Shown: positions 8,609 to 17,054 of the stretch, piece after piece | Numbering within the stretch: position 1 is the stretch's first letter | Layout of the letters: the number at the start of each line of letters is the position of its first letter | Assembly: GCF_000423565.1 (NCBI RefSeq) | Contig: NZ_AUIF01000059.1 | Span: 1-45,605, forward strand | Length of the DNA stretch: 45,605 nt | Direction of reading: 5' to 3' | From: Runella zeae DSM 19591 | GTDB lineage: Bacteria; Bacteroidota; Bacteroidia; Cytophagales; Spirosomataceae | Position numbers and translations under genes: made by a program | Notes under the pieces: model-generated | Database searches by the model: none | The model's input: only the letters and a program-made list of their open reading frames with translations | What the model was told of the DNA's origin: nothing

Positions 8609-9553
8609 TTATCCCAACTCTACTAATTTCCGCTGATGAGGTTGCTTCATTTTTTCAGGAATGACGGCCAATATTTCGGCTTTCATAGCCTCAATAGGCC
8701 CGCGCCGCAAATGATGCCGTAGCGTGACTAGGCTCACTTCTCTTATCGGTTTAGGGTTGTGAAACTGTCTCACTTGTTGAAGTTGGGTCTCTGACAAGTC
8801 GGTCAGCGACAGTTCAGGCAGGATTGTGACTCCCCCATACGACTCTACCATGCGCTTGAGCGTTTCGATACTCCCGGATTCATATTCAAAATTACGATTT
8901 ACAGGGTTTTGCTTCCTGAGCTCGCAAATATTGAGGATTTGCCCTCGAAAACAATGCCCCTCTTCTAAAAGCCATAGACGACTCAAGTCAATATCTTCTG
9001 AAAGCAAAAACTCTTTTTGATAAGCAATCTCATTTTCAGACACATACGCCACAAATTCTTCGTAAAAAAGCGGTTCTTCAAAAACCCTTTCATCGTGCAG
9101 TGGTGTAGCCACAATCCCCACATCAATCAAATCCTTGTTCAATTTCGCCAATAAATTCTCGGTCGTCAGTTCTTTGATTTTGACTTTAACGTGAGGATAT
9201 TTTTGGATAAAATTAGCTAAGAAAAGAGGCAGAAGGTAAGGGGCCAAAGTGGGGATAATCCCTATTCGTATTTCACCCGCTACAATTCCCCGATGCTCAT
9301 CCACAATCTCACGGGTTTTGAGGGCTTCTCTTAGTAATACCCTCGCTTGACGAATCACGGCCTCTCCGATTTCGGTAGGTACTACGGGCTGCTTGCTACG
9401 GTCAAAAAGTTTTACGCCCAATTCGTCCTCTAATTTTTGGATTTGCATACTAAGCGTGGGCTGCGTTACAAAGCAATTTTCGGCTGCCGTGGCAAAATGC
9501 CGATAAGTATCTAAGGCTACTAAGTACTCAAGTTGTACAAAAGTCATATTCAA
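8609..9553 (-). CDS. oxyR: OxyR-type LysR transcriptional regulator
   Basis: A 314-residue LysR-family protein. The N-terminal winged helix (about 3-62, QLEYLVALDTYRHFATAAE...FDRSK) binds DNA and the rest is the effector domain. C201 and C210 lie in LLEEGHCFRGQILNIC with the same nine-residue spacing as the peroxide-sensing pair C199/C208 of E. coli OxyR, and the surrounding EEGHC-R-Q motif is also kept. This strongly supports peroxide sensing by disulfide formation. The usual start is probably the Met at codon 3 (MTFVQLEYLV). No catalase or peroxiredoxin gene is adjacent, so its regulon lies elsewhere. Confidence 0.9.
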   Translation of the reverse strand: MNMTFVQLEYLVALDTYRHFATAAENCFVTQPTLSMQIQKLEDELGVKLFDRSKQPVVPTEIGEAVIRQARVLLREALKTREIVDEHRGIVAGEIRIGIIPTLAPYLLPLFLANFIQKYPHVKVKIKELTTENLLAKLNKDLIDVGIVATPLHDERVFEEPLFYEEFVAYVSENEIAYQKEFLLSEDIDLSRLWLLEEGHCFRGQILNICELRKQNPVNRNFEYESGSIETLKRMVESYGGVTILPELSLTDLSETQLQQVRQFHNPKPIREVSLVTLRHHLRRGPIEAMKAEILAVIPEKMKQPHQRKLVELG

Positions 9554-9598
9554 TTCTCCTTTATTTCGTCAACTCTTGATAAAGTTGATTATTTAAAA

Positions 9599-9606
9599 CA
9601 AAGATA
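9599..9606 (-). promoter_or_regulatory. -7 promoter element (TATCTTTG) for oxyR
   Basis: On the minus strand TATCTTTG fits the Bacteroidota -7 consensus exactly, 45 bases upstream of the oxyR start. The rest of the 295-bp gap to the sigma factor gene shows only a weaker TACCTTTA (9788-9795, plus strand), which could serve the sigma gene. Confidence 0.4.
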
Positions 9607-9848
9607 GACATATTCTACATTTGGGGCTCTAAATACTCACTTCTCACCCTGTACGACGCGCACTCTTACCAGCATTCGTAATCCTTAGCCGACTATTTTA
9701 GTCAACCTTATCGTACAAATATCCCAAAACGAAAAACAAAATAATCACTAATTTATCTAATAATTATGCTAAATTTAAACCTTATTGTACCTTTACCCGA
9801 CAAGAAGTTTTGAGGTTTAAGTAATAATCGTTCATAGGATTTGTAGTA

Positions 9849-10421
9849 ATGATAGACAACGACTACCTAATCAAACAACTTTCAAATGGGTGCGAACAAT
9901 CGTTTAGATTGCTCTACGAACGCTATTTTGCATGCGTTTATCGAACGGCTAATAAGTACCTTCATTCTGAAAATCTTGCGCAAGATGTAGTCCAAGAAGT
10001 ATTTACCAAGATATGGCTCAATCGCACCTCACTCACCGATATACAAAACCTTGAAAGCTATCTGGTAGTGATGACCAAAAATCATACTTTCCGTGAATTG
10101 AAAAAAATAGCCTTCGAACAGCACCAACAACAAACTTACTTATCGCAGCTTGAGTTAGACACCAACTTCACAGAAGTGACCCTCGACTCCCAACAACTCG
10201 ACGAGCTGCTGTTGGAAGCAGTCGAACAGCTTCCTCCCCAACAAAAAACGGTCTTTATTTTAGGCAAGATGCAAAACATGAGCCACGAAGACATCGCTCA
10301 TCACCTCAACCTGTCTCAAGGAACTGTTAAAAATCACATGGTGAGAGCGCTTAAATTTGTCAGAAAACACCTAGCTCCCCATTTAGCTTCTTTTATCCTC
10401 CTTCATTTTTTTTCTAATTAA
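9849..10421 (+). CDS. ECF RNA polymerase sigma factor of a SusC/D locus
   Basis: A 190-residue sigma-70 family protein of the Bacteroidota ECF group. Region 2 spans about residues 20-90 (FRLLYERYFACVYRTANKYL, DVVQEVFTKIWLNR) and region 4 about 125-180 (LPPQQKTVFILGKMQNMSHEDIAHHLNLSQGTVKNHMVRAL). It heads the order sigma, FecR, SusC, SusD, GH95, the standard trans-envelope signalling cassette. By analogy it is held by the FecR protein encoded next and released when the SusC STN domain signals substrate, to transcribe susC onward. Confidence 0.95.
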   Translation: MIDNDYLIKQLSNGCEQSFRLLYERYFACVYRTANKYLHSENLAQDVVQEVFTKIWLNRTSLTDIQNLESYLVVMTKNHTFRELKKIAFEQHQQQTYLSQLELDTNFTEVTLDSQQLDELLLEAVEQLPPQQKTVFILGKMQNMSHEDIAHHLNLSQGTVKNHMVRALKFVRKHLAPHLASFILLHFFSN

Positions 10422-10629
10422 AAAAATCGGGCAGCGACACAAAGCCCCAATTGCTCTCATTTTCTGACACTTACCCATTCCTCTTTGTTACTAAAAGCAG
10501 GATAAATAAAATATTTTCAAAAAAAAGTCAAATTCGACTGTCCCTTCCTCCCTTCAATATGACTCTAAGGGATATATTAGAATAACACCAACTATTCTCA
10601 ATAAAAGTACACACCTATTTTTACCATAT

Positions 10630-11658
10630 TTGACCTATACCATGATGAAAGAAAGATTTATTTACTTATTAGACAAGCATAAAAACAAAACCCTCTCTGA
10701 GACCGAAAAAACGGAACTCATGGGCCTGCTTGTAAGCAATCAATTTGACGAAATTCTCCAACGTGACATTGCCCACACCCTCACAAACGAGTTATCTCAG
10801 CCAGTTCTGAATCCTCCCAAAGAGCTTGATTCGGAACGAATAATTCAAGAAATTCTGACACAGCACCCTAGCGCTTCCACACAACCGCTTCCTGTTCAGA
10901 AACGCTTATCTTATTTTTGGTGGGCAGCAGCGGCGGCGATTGTTTTGGGCTTAGGAATATACCTCCGAATCCAATCACCTCCGAATCAACCAATTGCCCA
11001 ACAAACACCTCCACCAACACCTCAAAAATTCACTTATACCAACAAAGAGTTTATCTATTTGCCAGACGGAAGTACAGTACTCCTCAATTCTGAAAGCACG
11101 CTTACTTACTTCAACAACTTCAAAAATCAACGCGAAATATTTTTGAGTGGTGAGGCATTTTTTGACATAAAAAAAGACCCCTTACATCCATTTATCATAC
11201 ACACCGGCGATATCACAACCAAAGTTTTAGGAACTGCTTTTAATATCAATTCTCACAATGACAAAGTCATCGTAACCGTGACTAGAGGTATGGTCCAAGT
11301 GGAGAAGAAAGATAAAATTTTGGGAATATTAAAACCCAATCAGCAAATCTCCGTCAATAAGAAATCGGCTGATTTTCAGCAGCAAAGTATCCAAGCAGAA
11401 CAATCCCTTACTTGGAAAGCCAACAGCTTAATCATGGATGACATCACTTTTACGGATGCCATTCATCTTTTGGAGAAACGTTTCAAAACATCTATTAAAA
11501 TCGAAAATACCGAAATCAATGATTGCCGTATCCGAGCGTCCTTTCTTAACGACGAAAGCTTAGACGAAATCCTGACGCTCATTTGTGGAGCACGCCAAGC
11601 CGAATTTGAGCGAGACAAAGACCAGATTATCATTACGGGTGGCTACCCTTGTAAATAA
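10630..11658 (+). CDS. FecR-type anti-sigma factor
   Basis: A 342-residue single-pass membrane protein. The first 90 residues are the cytoplasmic anti-sigma part, a transmembrane segment follows (about 97-115, WWAAAAAIVLGLGIYL), then the periplasmic FecR domain (about 135-245, LPDGSTVLLNSESTLTY, REIFLSGEAFFDI, FNINSHNDKVIVTVTRGMVQV) and a C-terminal DUF4974-type domain (FTDAIHLLEKRFKTSIKIEN). It should sequester the ECF sigma factor encoded 208 bp upstream and contact the STN domain of the SusC protein encoded downstream. The Met at codon 5 is an alternative start. Confidence 0.95.
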   Translation: MTYTMMKERFIYLLDKHKNKTLSETEKTELMGLLVSNQFDEILQRDIAHTLTNELSQPVLNPPKELDSERIIQEILTQHPSASTQPLPVQKRLSYFWWAAAAAIVLGLGIYLRIQSPPNQPIAQQTPPPTPQKFTYTNKEFIYLPDGSTVLLNSESTLTYFNNFKNQREIFLSGEAFFDIKKDPLHPFIIHTGDITTKVLGTAFNINSHNDKVIVTVTRGMVQVEKKDKILGILKPNQQISVNKKSADFQQQSIQAEQSLTWKANSLIMDDITFTDAIHLLEKRFKTSIKIENTEINDCRIRASFLNDESLDEILTLICGARQAEFERDKDQIIITGGYPCK

Positions 11659-11749
11659 GACATTCTCTAACCTTTAAAAAATTACTAACTCTCAAACGTC
11701 AAATTGCCTATGTAAAACCCAAGTGCCGTTTCCCTACCCAATAAAAAAA

Positions 11750-11777
11750 GGCCATCTGAGGTAGGAGTCAGATGACC
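11750..11777. other. Hairpin in the susC leader
   Basis: Arms 11750-11759 (GGCCATCTGA) and 11768-11777 (TCAGATGACC) form a ten-position stem with one mismatch and an 8-nt loop, 45 bp before the susC start and just after an A7 run. There is no U-run on the plus strand, so it is not a plus-strand terminator. It could stabilise the leader or regulate translation of susC, or terminate minus-strand transcripts. Confidence 0.45.
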
Positions 11778-11822
11778 TGCGTCATTAAGTAGTCCAAACA
11801 ACTATTAAAAACAAACAAAGTT

Positions 11823-14800
11823 ATGCATTTATTTTTATCCAAATTCAGGATAGAGACAAATACTCTATGCTCTGAAAAAAAACGAAAAACCCTTCGATTT
11901 GTCATGCAGGTAAGTTTAATCAATTTAGCACTCCTGTTGTGTACGATGCAAATGCTGATGGCATTTGACAGTAAAGGACAAAAGCTGGCGGATAGAATCA
12001 TTCAGTTTGAAGCGCAAAAAGCGAGCCTTTCTCAAGTATTGAAAGACATTGAGAAAAAAACGCAACTTTCGTTCGTATTGCCTGTCGAAGAAGTGGAAGC
12101 TATCAGAGACATTACGATTTACAAAGGTGTCCACAATGTACAAGATATATTGACCACTGCTCTCAAAAACACCAGACTTTCGTTCAGGCAAGTCAACGAC
12201 AAAATGGTACTCATCTACGTAAAAAGTAAAAATCAAGCCAAACGCCTAGAAGAGTCTATCACGGTGCCGAGTATTGAAACAGTCAAATACATAGATATTA
12301 CTATTACGGGAAAAGTAACCGATGATAAAGGAGAAGGGTTGCCCGGCGTAAGTATCGTCCAAAAGGGTACCACCAAAGGTACTGTCACTAGTCCTTCGGG
12401 CGAATACAGCATTTCGGTACCAGATGGTAATGCCGTCTTGGTGTTTTCGTACGTTGGATACCTAACGCAGGAAATCGAAGTAGGCAATCGCACCGTCTTA
12501 AACGTCACCTTCAAAGCCGATGAAAAAGCCCTGCAAGAGGTAGTAGTAGTAGGGTACGGAACAGCCAAAAAGCGGGATGTGACGGGTGCCGTTGTGAGAG
12601 CCAATATTGAGTCTTTTAGCGAGTCACCCAATGTCAGTATTTTACAATCCCTCCAAGGAGCCGTACCCGGCCTAAACGTTGGGGCTGTGACTCAAGCAGG
12701 TAGCGACCCTTCTATCTCTATCAGAGGACGAAACTCCATTTCTGGCGGCACTTCTCCCCTCATCGTTTTGGACGGTATCATCTACCGAGGCAATTTAGTA
12801 GATATCAACCCCAACGACATCGCTTCTATTGATGTACTCAAAGATGCTAGTGCGGCGGCTATTTACGGTTCGCAGGCAAGTAATGGCGTGATTTTGATTA
12901 CTTCCAAAACCGGCAAAAACCAGAAAAAACCGACCATTGAATACAGTACGTCGTATTCGATTCAGCAAGTCTCAAACAAAGCCATGCTACCTGAAGATGG
13001 TGCTGGGTTTATTCGCCGTATTGGTGATCGCTTTCTGAACGAGAGCCGCACTGGCACCGATATGCTTACCATGAATCCCAAGTGGGATCCTACCAGCAAA
13101 TTTTTTGGTCCTGATATTTTGGCAGGGTATCAAAATGGAGTGGAAACCAATTGGTGGAATTTGCTGACCAACAAAAACCCCTCTATCAAAAACCACAACG
13201 TAAGCATCAGTGGTAGAAGCGACTTGAGTTCTTATTTCTTTTCGTTGGGATATACCAATCAAGACAATATAGTCATCAATGATAGCTACAAACGCTACAA
13301 TTTTCGTATCAACCTTGATACCAAAGTTACGAATTGGATGAAAGTAGGGATACAATCCTTTATGGGAATTAGCAACTACTCCAATGTATCTCCTTCGGTG
13401 GGCAATGTCATTCAGCTTCCTCCCCAAATACCTTACTTAGACGCCAATGGGGGATACATCCTACAACCTTATCGAGGGATTTTAAATCCTTTTTTACAAA
13501 TGGACCAAGATAACCTCGATAAACGCAACAATTTATTTGGGTTGATTTATGCCGATATCAATATCCCTTTTATCAAAGGGCTTAGCTATCGCCTCAATTA
13601 TTCACAAAACCTGATAGAGGGCAAAACCTATAATTTTAATTCATACGCCCAAAACTTTACGGGAGAAGCGTCGAAGCTCAATTCATCCCAACATTTAATG
13701 ACCCTCGACAATATCGTCTCGTATCAAAATACCTTTGGAGACCATGCCCTCAACGGAACCTTTGTGTATGGTATTGAGCAAAGAAGTTTTGAAAACACGA
13801 CGGCTACTGCTATCCAATTTGCCAATAATATCCTTGGTTACAACAAACTGGATGCGGGTCAGGCAGGTTTGCAAACTACCAATTCTACGGCTTGGAAAGA
13901 GTCTAGCCTTTACCAAATGCTAAGGCTGAGCTATACTTACAAAAACAACTACATCCTCACGGCCACTGTACGAAAAGACGGCTTCTCTGGATTTGGTCCC
14001 AACAACAAATTTGGGGTCTTTCCCTCGGCGGCTTTTGCTTGGTGGCTAAGCGAAGAACGTTTCATAAAAGACAACGTTAGGGTGATTGACGAGCTCAAAC
14101 TACGGGTATCTTATGGTGTCAACGGAAACAGAACCATAGATCGTTATCAAACCTTAGCCAAAATTGGCTCTTCTGTAGCCAATGGCTATTTGTTTGGGGA
14201 TGGCGCTGCTGCTCAGATTGGCCAAAATATGACTAGCCTTGCCAATAGCGACCTTAAATGGGAATCTACCCGTTCGCTCAATATTGGAGCCGATTTTTCT
14301 TTATTTAAAAATCGCCTATCAGGAAGTTTTGAATATTATAATTCCAATACCCACGACTTGCTTTTTAATATCAATATCCCTTCTCTCAATGGTTTTACTT
14401 CTACTCCGACCAATATCGGGAAATTAAAAAACAATGGTCAAGAAATCACGCTCACAGGAGTACCTGTGCAGAAAAAGGATTTTCGGTGGGATGTAACATT
14501 CAATTTTGCCCGCAACCGCAACAAAGTAATGAGTATTCTAGGGCTTGACAACAACAAAGACGGTAAAGAAGATGATTTGATTTCTTCCAAAATCTTCATC
14601 AATCATCCTTACGGAGTGGCTTACGATTTCAATATTATAGGCATGTGGCAACTAGCTGATAGAGAGGCGGGGCTTATTCCGAGTGGTTTTACCTATGGGA
14701 CTTATAAAGTTGAAGATATCAACGGCGACAAAGCCTACACCGCCGCCGCCGACCGCAAAATTCTGGGCTATACCGACCCTTCATATCGTTTTAGTATTTT

Positions 14801-15254
14801 CAATACCCTCAAATACAAAGATTGGGAGTTTAAGTTTTTCATAAATTCAATTCAAGGTGGGAAAAACTATTATTATGGACAACCCGGCTCTTCTCTTGCC
14901 AATCCAGATAATATTTATGGTTCCAATTTGTTTAAATTTGACTATTGGACTCCCGAAAACCCCAATGCCCGCTACCGCCAAATCGGATATTATACCGTGG
15001 CTCTGGGCGAAACATTCTCACCTTATATCCAGCGAAGTTTTGTAAGATTGCAAGACGTAACCCTCTCCTATTCAGTGCCTAGAGTATGGCTTCAAAAGGT
15101 AAAACTCAATCGAGCTAAGTTATTCTTAAATGGCAAAAACTTAGTAACTCTTAGCGATTGGGATGGCTGGGACCCTGAGACTGGCTCTGGGCTTGATGTA
15201 TCGGCCTATCCTCTTCTTCGAAGCTACACCGTAGGTTTAAACATTGAATTTTAA
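11823..15254 (+). CDS. SusC-like TonB-dependent transporter with STN domain
   Basis: An 1143-residue outer membrane protein. After a long N-terminal leader with a hydrophobic core (about 30-48) come an STN domain (about 55-140, IIQFEAQKASLSQVLKDIEKKTQLSF), a carboxypeptidase-regulatory-like beta domain (about 153-238, ITGKVTDDKGEGLPGVSI), the plug (about 240-360, VVVVGYGTAKKRDVTGAV to SAAAIYGSQASNGVILITSKTG) and the 22-strand barrel. SusC forms a complex with the SusD encoded 12 bp downstream and imports glycan fragments using TonB energy. The STN domain is what talks to the FecR anti-sigma factor, so this transporter also acts as the sensor. Confidence 0.97.
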   Translation: MHLFLSKFRIETNTLCSEKKRKTLRFVMQVSLINLALLLCTMQMLMAFDSKGQKLADRIIQFEAQKASLSQVLKDIEKKTQLSFVLPVEEVEAIRDITIYKGVHNVQDILTTALKNTRLSFRQVNDKMVLIYVKSKNQAKRLEESITVPSIETVKYIDITITGKVTDDKGEGLPGVSIVQKGTTKGTVTSPSGEYSISVPDGNAVLVFSYVGYLTQEIEVGNRTVLNVTFKADEKALQEVVVVGYGTAKKRDVTGAVVRANIESFSESPNVSILQSLQGAVPGLNVGAVTQAGSDPSISIRGRNSISGGTSPLIVLDGIIYRGNLVDINPNDIASIDVLKDASAAAIYGSQASNGVILITSKTGKNQKKPTIEYSTSYSIQQVSNKAMLPEDGAGFIRRIGDRFLNESRTGTDMLTMNPKWDPTSKFFGPDILAGYQNGVETNWWNLLTNKNPSIKNHNVSISGRSDLSSYFFSLGYTNQDNIVINDSYKRYNFRINLDTKVTNWMKVGIQSFMGISNYSNVSPSVGNVIQLPPQIPYLDANGGYILQPYRGILNPFLQMDQDNLDKRNNLFGLIYADINIPFIKGLSYRLNYSQNLIEGKTYNFNSYAQNFTGEASKLNSSQHLMTLDNIVSYQNTFGDHALNGTFVYGIEQRSFENTTATAIQFANNILGYNKLDAGQAGLQTTNSTAWKESSLYQMLRLSYTYKNNYILTATVRKDGFSGFGPNNKFGVFPSAAFAWWLSEERFIKDNVRVIDELKLRVSYGVNGNRTIDRYQTLAKIGSSVANGYLFGDGAAAQIGQNMTSLANSDLKWESTRSLNIGADFSLFKNRLSGSFEYYNSNTHDLLFNINIPSLNGFTSTPTNIGKLKNNGQEITLTGVPVQKKDFRWDVTFNFARNRNKVMSILGLDNNKDGKEDDLISSKIFINHPYGVAYDFNIIGMWQLADREAGLIPSGFTYGTYKVEDINGDKAYTAAADRKILGYTDPSYRFSIFNTLKYKDWEFKFFINSIQGGKNYYYGQPGSSLANPDNIYGSNLFKFDYWTPENPNARYRQIGYYTVALGETFSPYIQRSFVRLQDVTLSYSVPRVWLQKVKLNRAKLFLNGKNLVTLSDWDGWDPETGSGLDVSAYPLLRSYTVGLNIEF

Positions 15255-15266
15255 AATACTTTACTC

Positions 15267-16988
15267 ATGAAAAAAATAGCTTTTTATATATGCATCTTGC
15301 TTCTAGGAAGCACGATTTCTTGTAATGAGAAAACATTTCTCGAAGAAGAACCCTTGGATTTTTATACCCCTGGCAATTCCCTAGAAAACCGACCACAATT
15401 TGAAGCAGCGATTAATTACCTTCACAATCGACTGAGATTCACCTTGTTTGGCGGAATCAACTTAGACGCCAACTTTGCATTTCGCTATGCCACGGATTTT
15501 GCGGTCAATGGCACCGATTATAATCCAGCCGTAAAGCTCAATGATTATAAAAACACCATGGTTCCTACTTTCAACGTTCCGCAGGTTATTTGGGAGGCTC
15601 TTTATGTCATCATTTCTAATGCCAACGTCGTCATAGACCGCGCTCCCGCTTCTAGCAAACTATCGGAGACAGAAAAGAAGTCATTTCGGGCACAAGCTTT
15701 ATTTTTTAGAGCATGGTCTTACAAAATACTGGCTAATCTCTTCGGAGGTGTACCTTTGGTAATAGAAGAAATCAAAGTTCCTCGCCGCGACTACGTCAGA
15801 GCTACCCGCGACGCAGTCTATTCCCAATGCAAAACTGATTTGGAGGAGGCCATTGCTAGCCTTGGAAACGTGGACCAAGTAAAAGACGGAGCCGTCAACA
15901 AACAAGCTGCCCAGCACCTTTTGACTGAAATTTACATTTCTTTGAAACAGTACAATGAGGCAATCAATACCGCCACCCAAGTAATCAATTATTCAGGTGT
16001 AAAACTCATGACCGAGCGTTTTGGCCGCCATGCCAATCGCCCAGGTGATGTGTATCGGGATCTTTTTGAAGCCAATAATTTCAATCGAAGTAGCGGGAAT
16101 CGCGAAGGACTATATGTGATACAGTCTGATTACTTAAATCCAGCCTCTACCCAAAGAGATATTATTCAATGGGCGCTGATTCCCAACATGGGAAGCCTCA
16201 CTATCCGCACAAAAGTAAATGGAGTCGAACAAAGCGTATCTGCTATCAAAGCATTCAACGACAAACTAGCCGGTCGAGGAGTAGGCTGGATGCGCCCCAC
16301 CTCTCACTTTTTGTACAATATTTGGCAAAACAGTAAAAACGATATTCGTAATTCTGAATACAATATCATCAGAGATTTTCAAATCGATGGTGTCGCACCT
16401 ACCTCGCCAGATTATGGAAAGTGGTATGTTAAAGATGGATACAAAGCGAAGGTGGTCAATTTTGGAGACACTATCCGTAACTGGTTTCCAATTTTGAAAA
16501 AAGTGACAATGTCGGAAGGCGATTTCCCTGACCAAGTCGTCAGCAAAGATGCTTCGGGCAATGCTCTCGTTTCTCCTTTTGGTGGCAAACTCTTGCTCAA
16601 TGCTAGTCAAGATATGTTTAGAGACCAATACCTGATGCGTTTGGCCGAAACCTACCTCTTAAGAGCCGAAGCCAATATTTTAAAAGGTGATAATGCGGCG
16701 GCGGCAACCGATATCAATGTGATTAGAGCCAGAGCCAAGACTTCTCTCATTACGGCAAGCGAGGCTACCCTTGATTTTTTACTGGACGAACGTCTGCGAG
16801 AATTGTACGGTGAAGAACTCCGCATGGTGACACTCACCCGCATGGGCAAACTTTTTGAACGTACCAAAAAATACAATGAAAAATCAGGCCTGTCCATTGA
16901 GGAATATCATAATCTCTGGCCGATTCCGTATTCGGAAATAGAACGGAATGTGAATGGTAAAATCGAACAAAACCCTGGCTATAATTAG
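15267..16988 (+). CDS. SusD/RagB-like glycan-binding lipoprotein
   Basis: A 573-residue surface lipoprotein. The lipobox Cys is at residue 19 (STISC-NEK), followed by the usual SusD N-terminal region (FLEEEPLDFYTP), the TPR-rich helical part (ALFFRAWSYKILANLFGGVPLV at about 145-165) and the C-terminal RagB/SusD signature (YLLRAEANILKGDNAAAATDINVIRARA, ERLRELYGEE). It caps the SusC barrel and captures oligosaccharide. It lies 12 bp after susC and is separated from the GH95 gene by a hairpin terminator. Confidence 0.97.
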   Translation: MKKIAFYICILLLGSTISCNEKTFLEEEPLDFYTPGNSLENRPQFEAAINYLHNRLRFTLFGGINLDANFAFRYATDFAVNGTDYNPAVKLNDYKNTMVPTFNVPQVIWEALYVIISNANVVIDRAPASSKLSETEKKSFRAQALFFRAWSYKILANLFGGVPLVIEEIKVPRRDYVRATRDAVYSQCKTDLEEAIASLGNVDQVKDGAVNKQAAQHLLTEIYISLKQYNEAINTATQVINYSGVKLMTERFGRHANRPGDVYRDLFEANNFNRSSGNREGLYVIQSDYLNPASTQRDIIQWALIPNMGSLTIRTKVNGVEQSVSAIKAFNDKLAGRGVGWMRPTSHFLYNIWQNSKNDIRNSEYNIIRDFQIDGVAPTSPDYGKWYVKDGYKAKVVNFGDTIRNWFPILKKVTMSEGDFPDQVVSKDASGNALVSPFGGKLLLNASQDMFRDQYLMRLAETYLLRAEANILKGDNAAAATDINVIRARAKTSLITASEATLDFLLDERLRELYGEELRMVTLTRMGKLFERTKKYNEKSGLSIEEYHNLWPIPYSEIERNVNGKIEQNPGYN

Positions 16989-16998
16989 CACCATTTTG

Positions 16999-17032
16999 CC
17001 CCTGAGAGACCATGTTTTCTCAGGGGATTTTT
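16999..17032 (+). terminator. Terminator or attenuator between susD and the GH95 gene
   Basis: A 9-bp stem (CCCCTGAGA / TCTCAGGGG at 16999-17007 and 17018-17026) with a 10-nt loop is followed by ATTTTT. It lies 10 bp after the susD stop and 22 bp before the GH95 start. It would allow more SusC/D than enzyme to be made from one transcript. Confidence 0.75.
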
Positions 17033-17054
17033 CTACTCTCTTACTTTTTTTATC

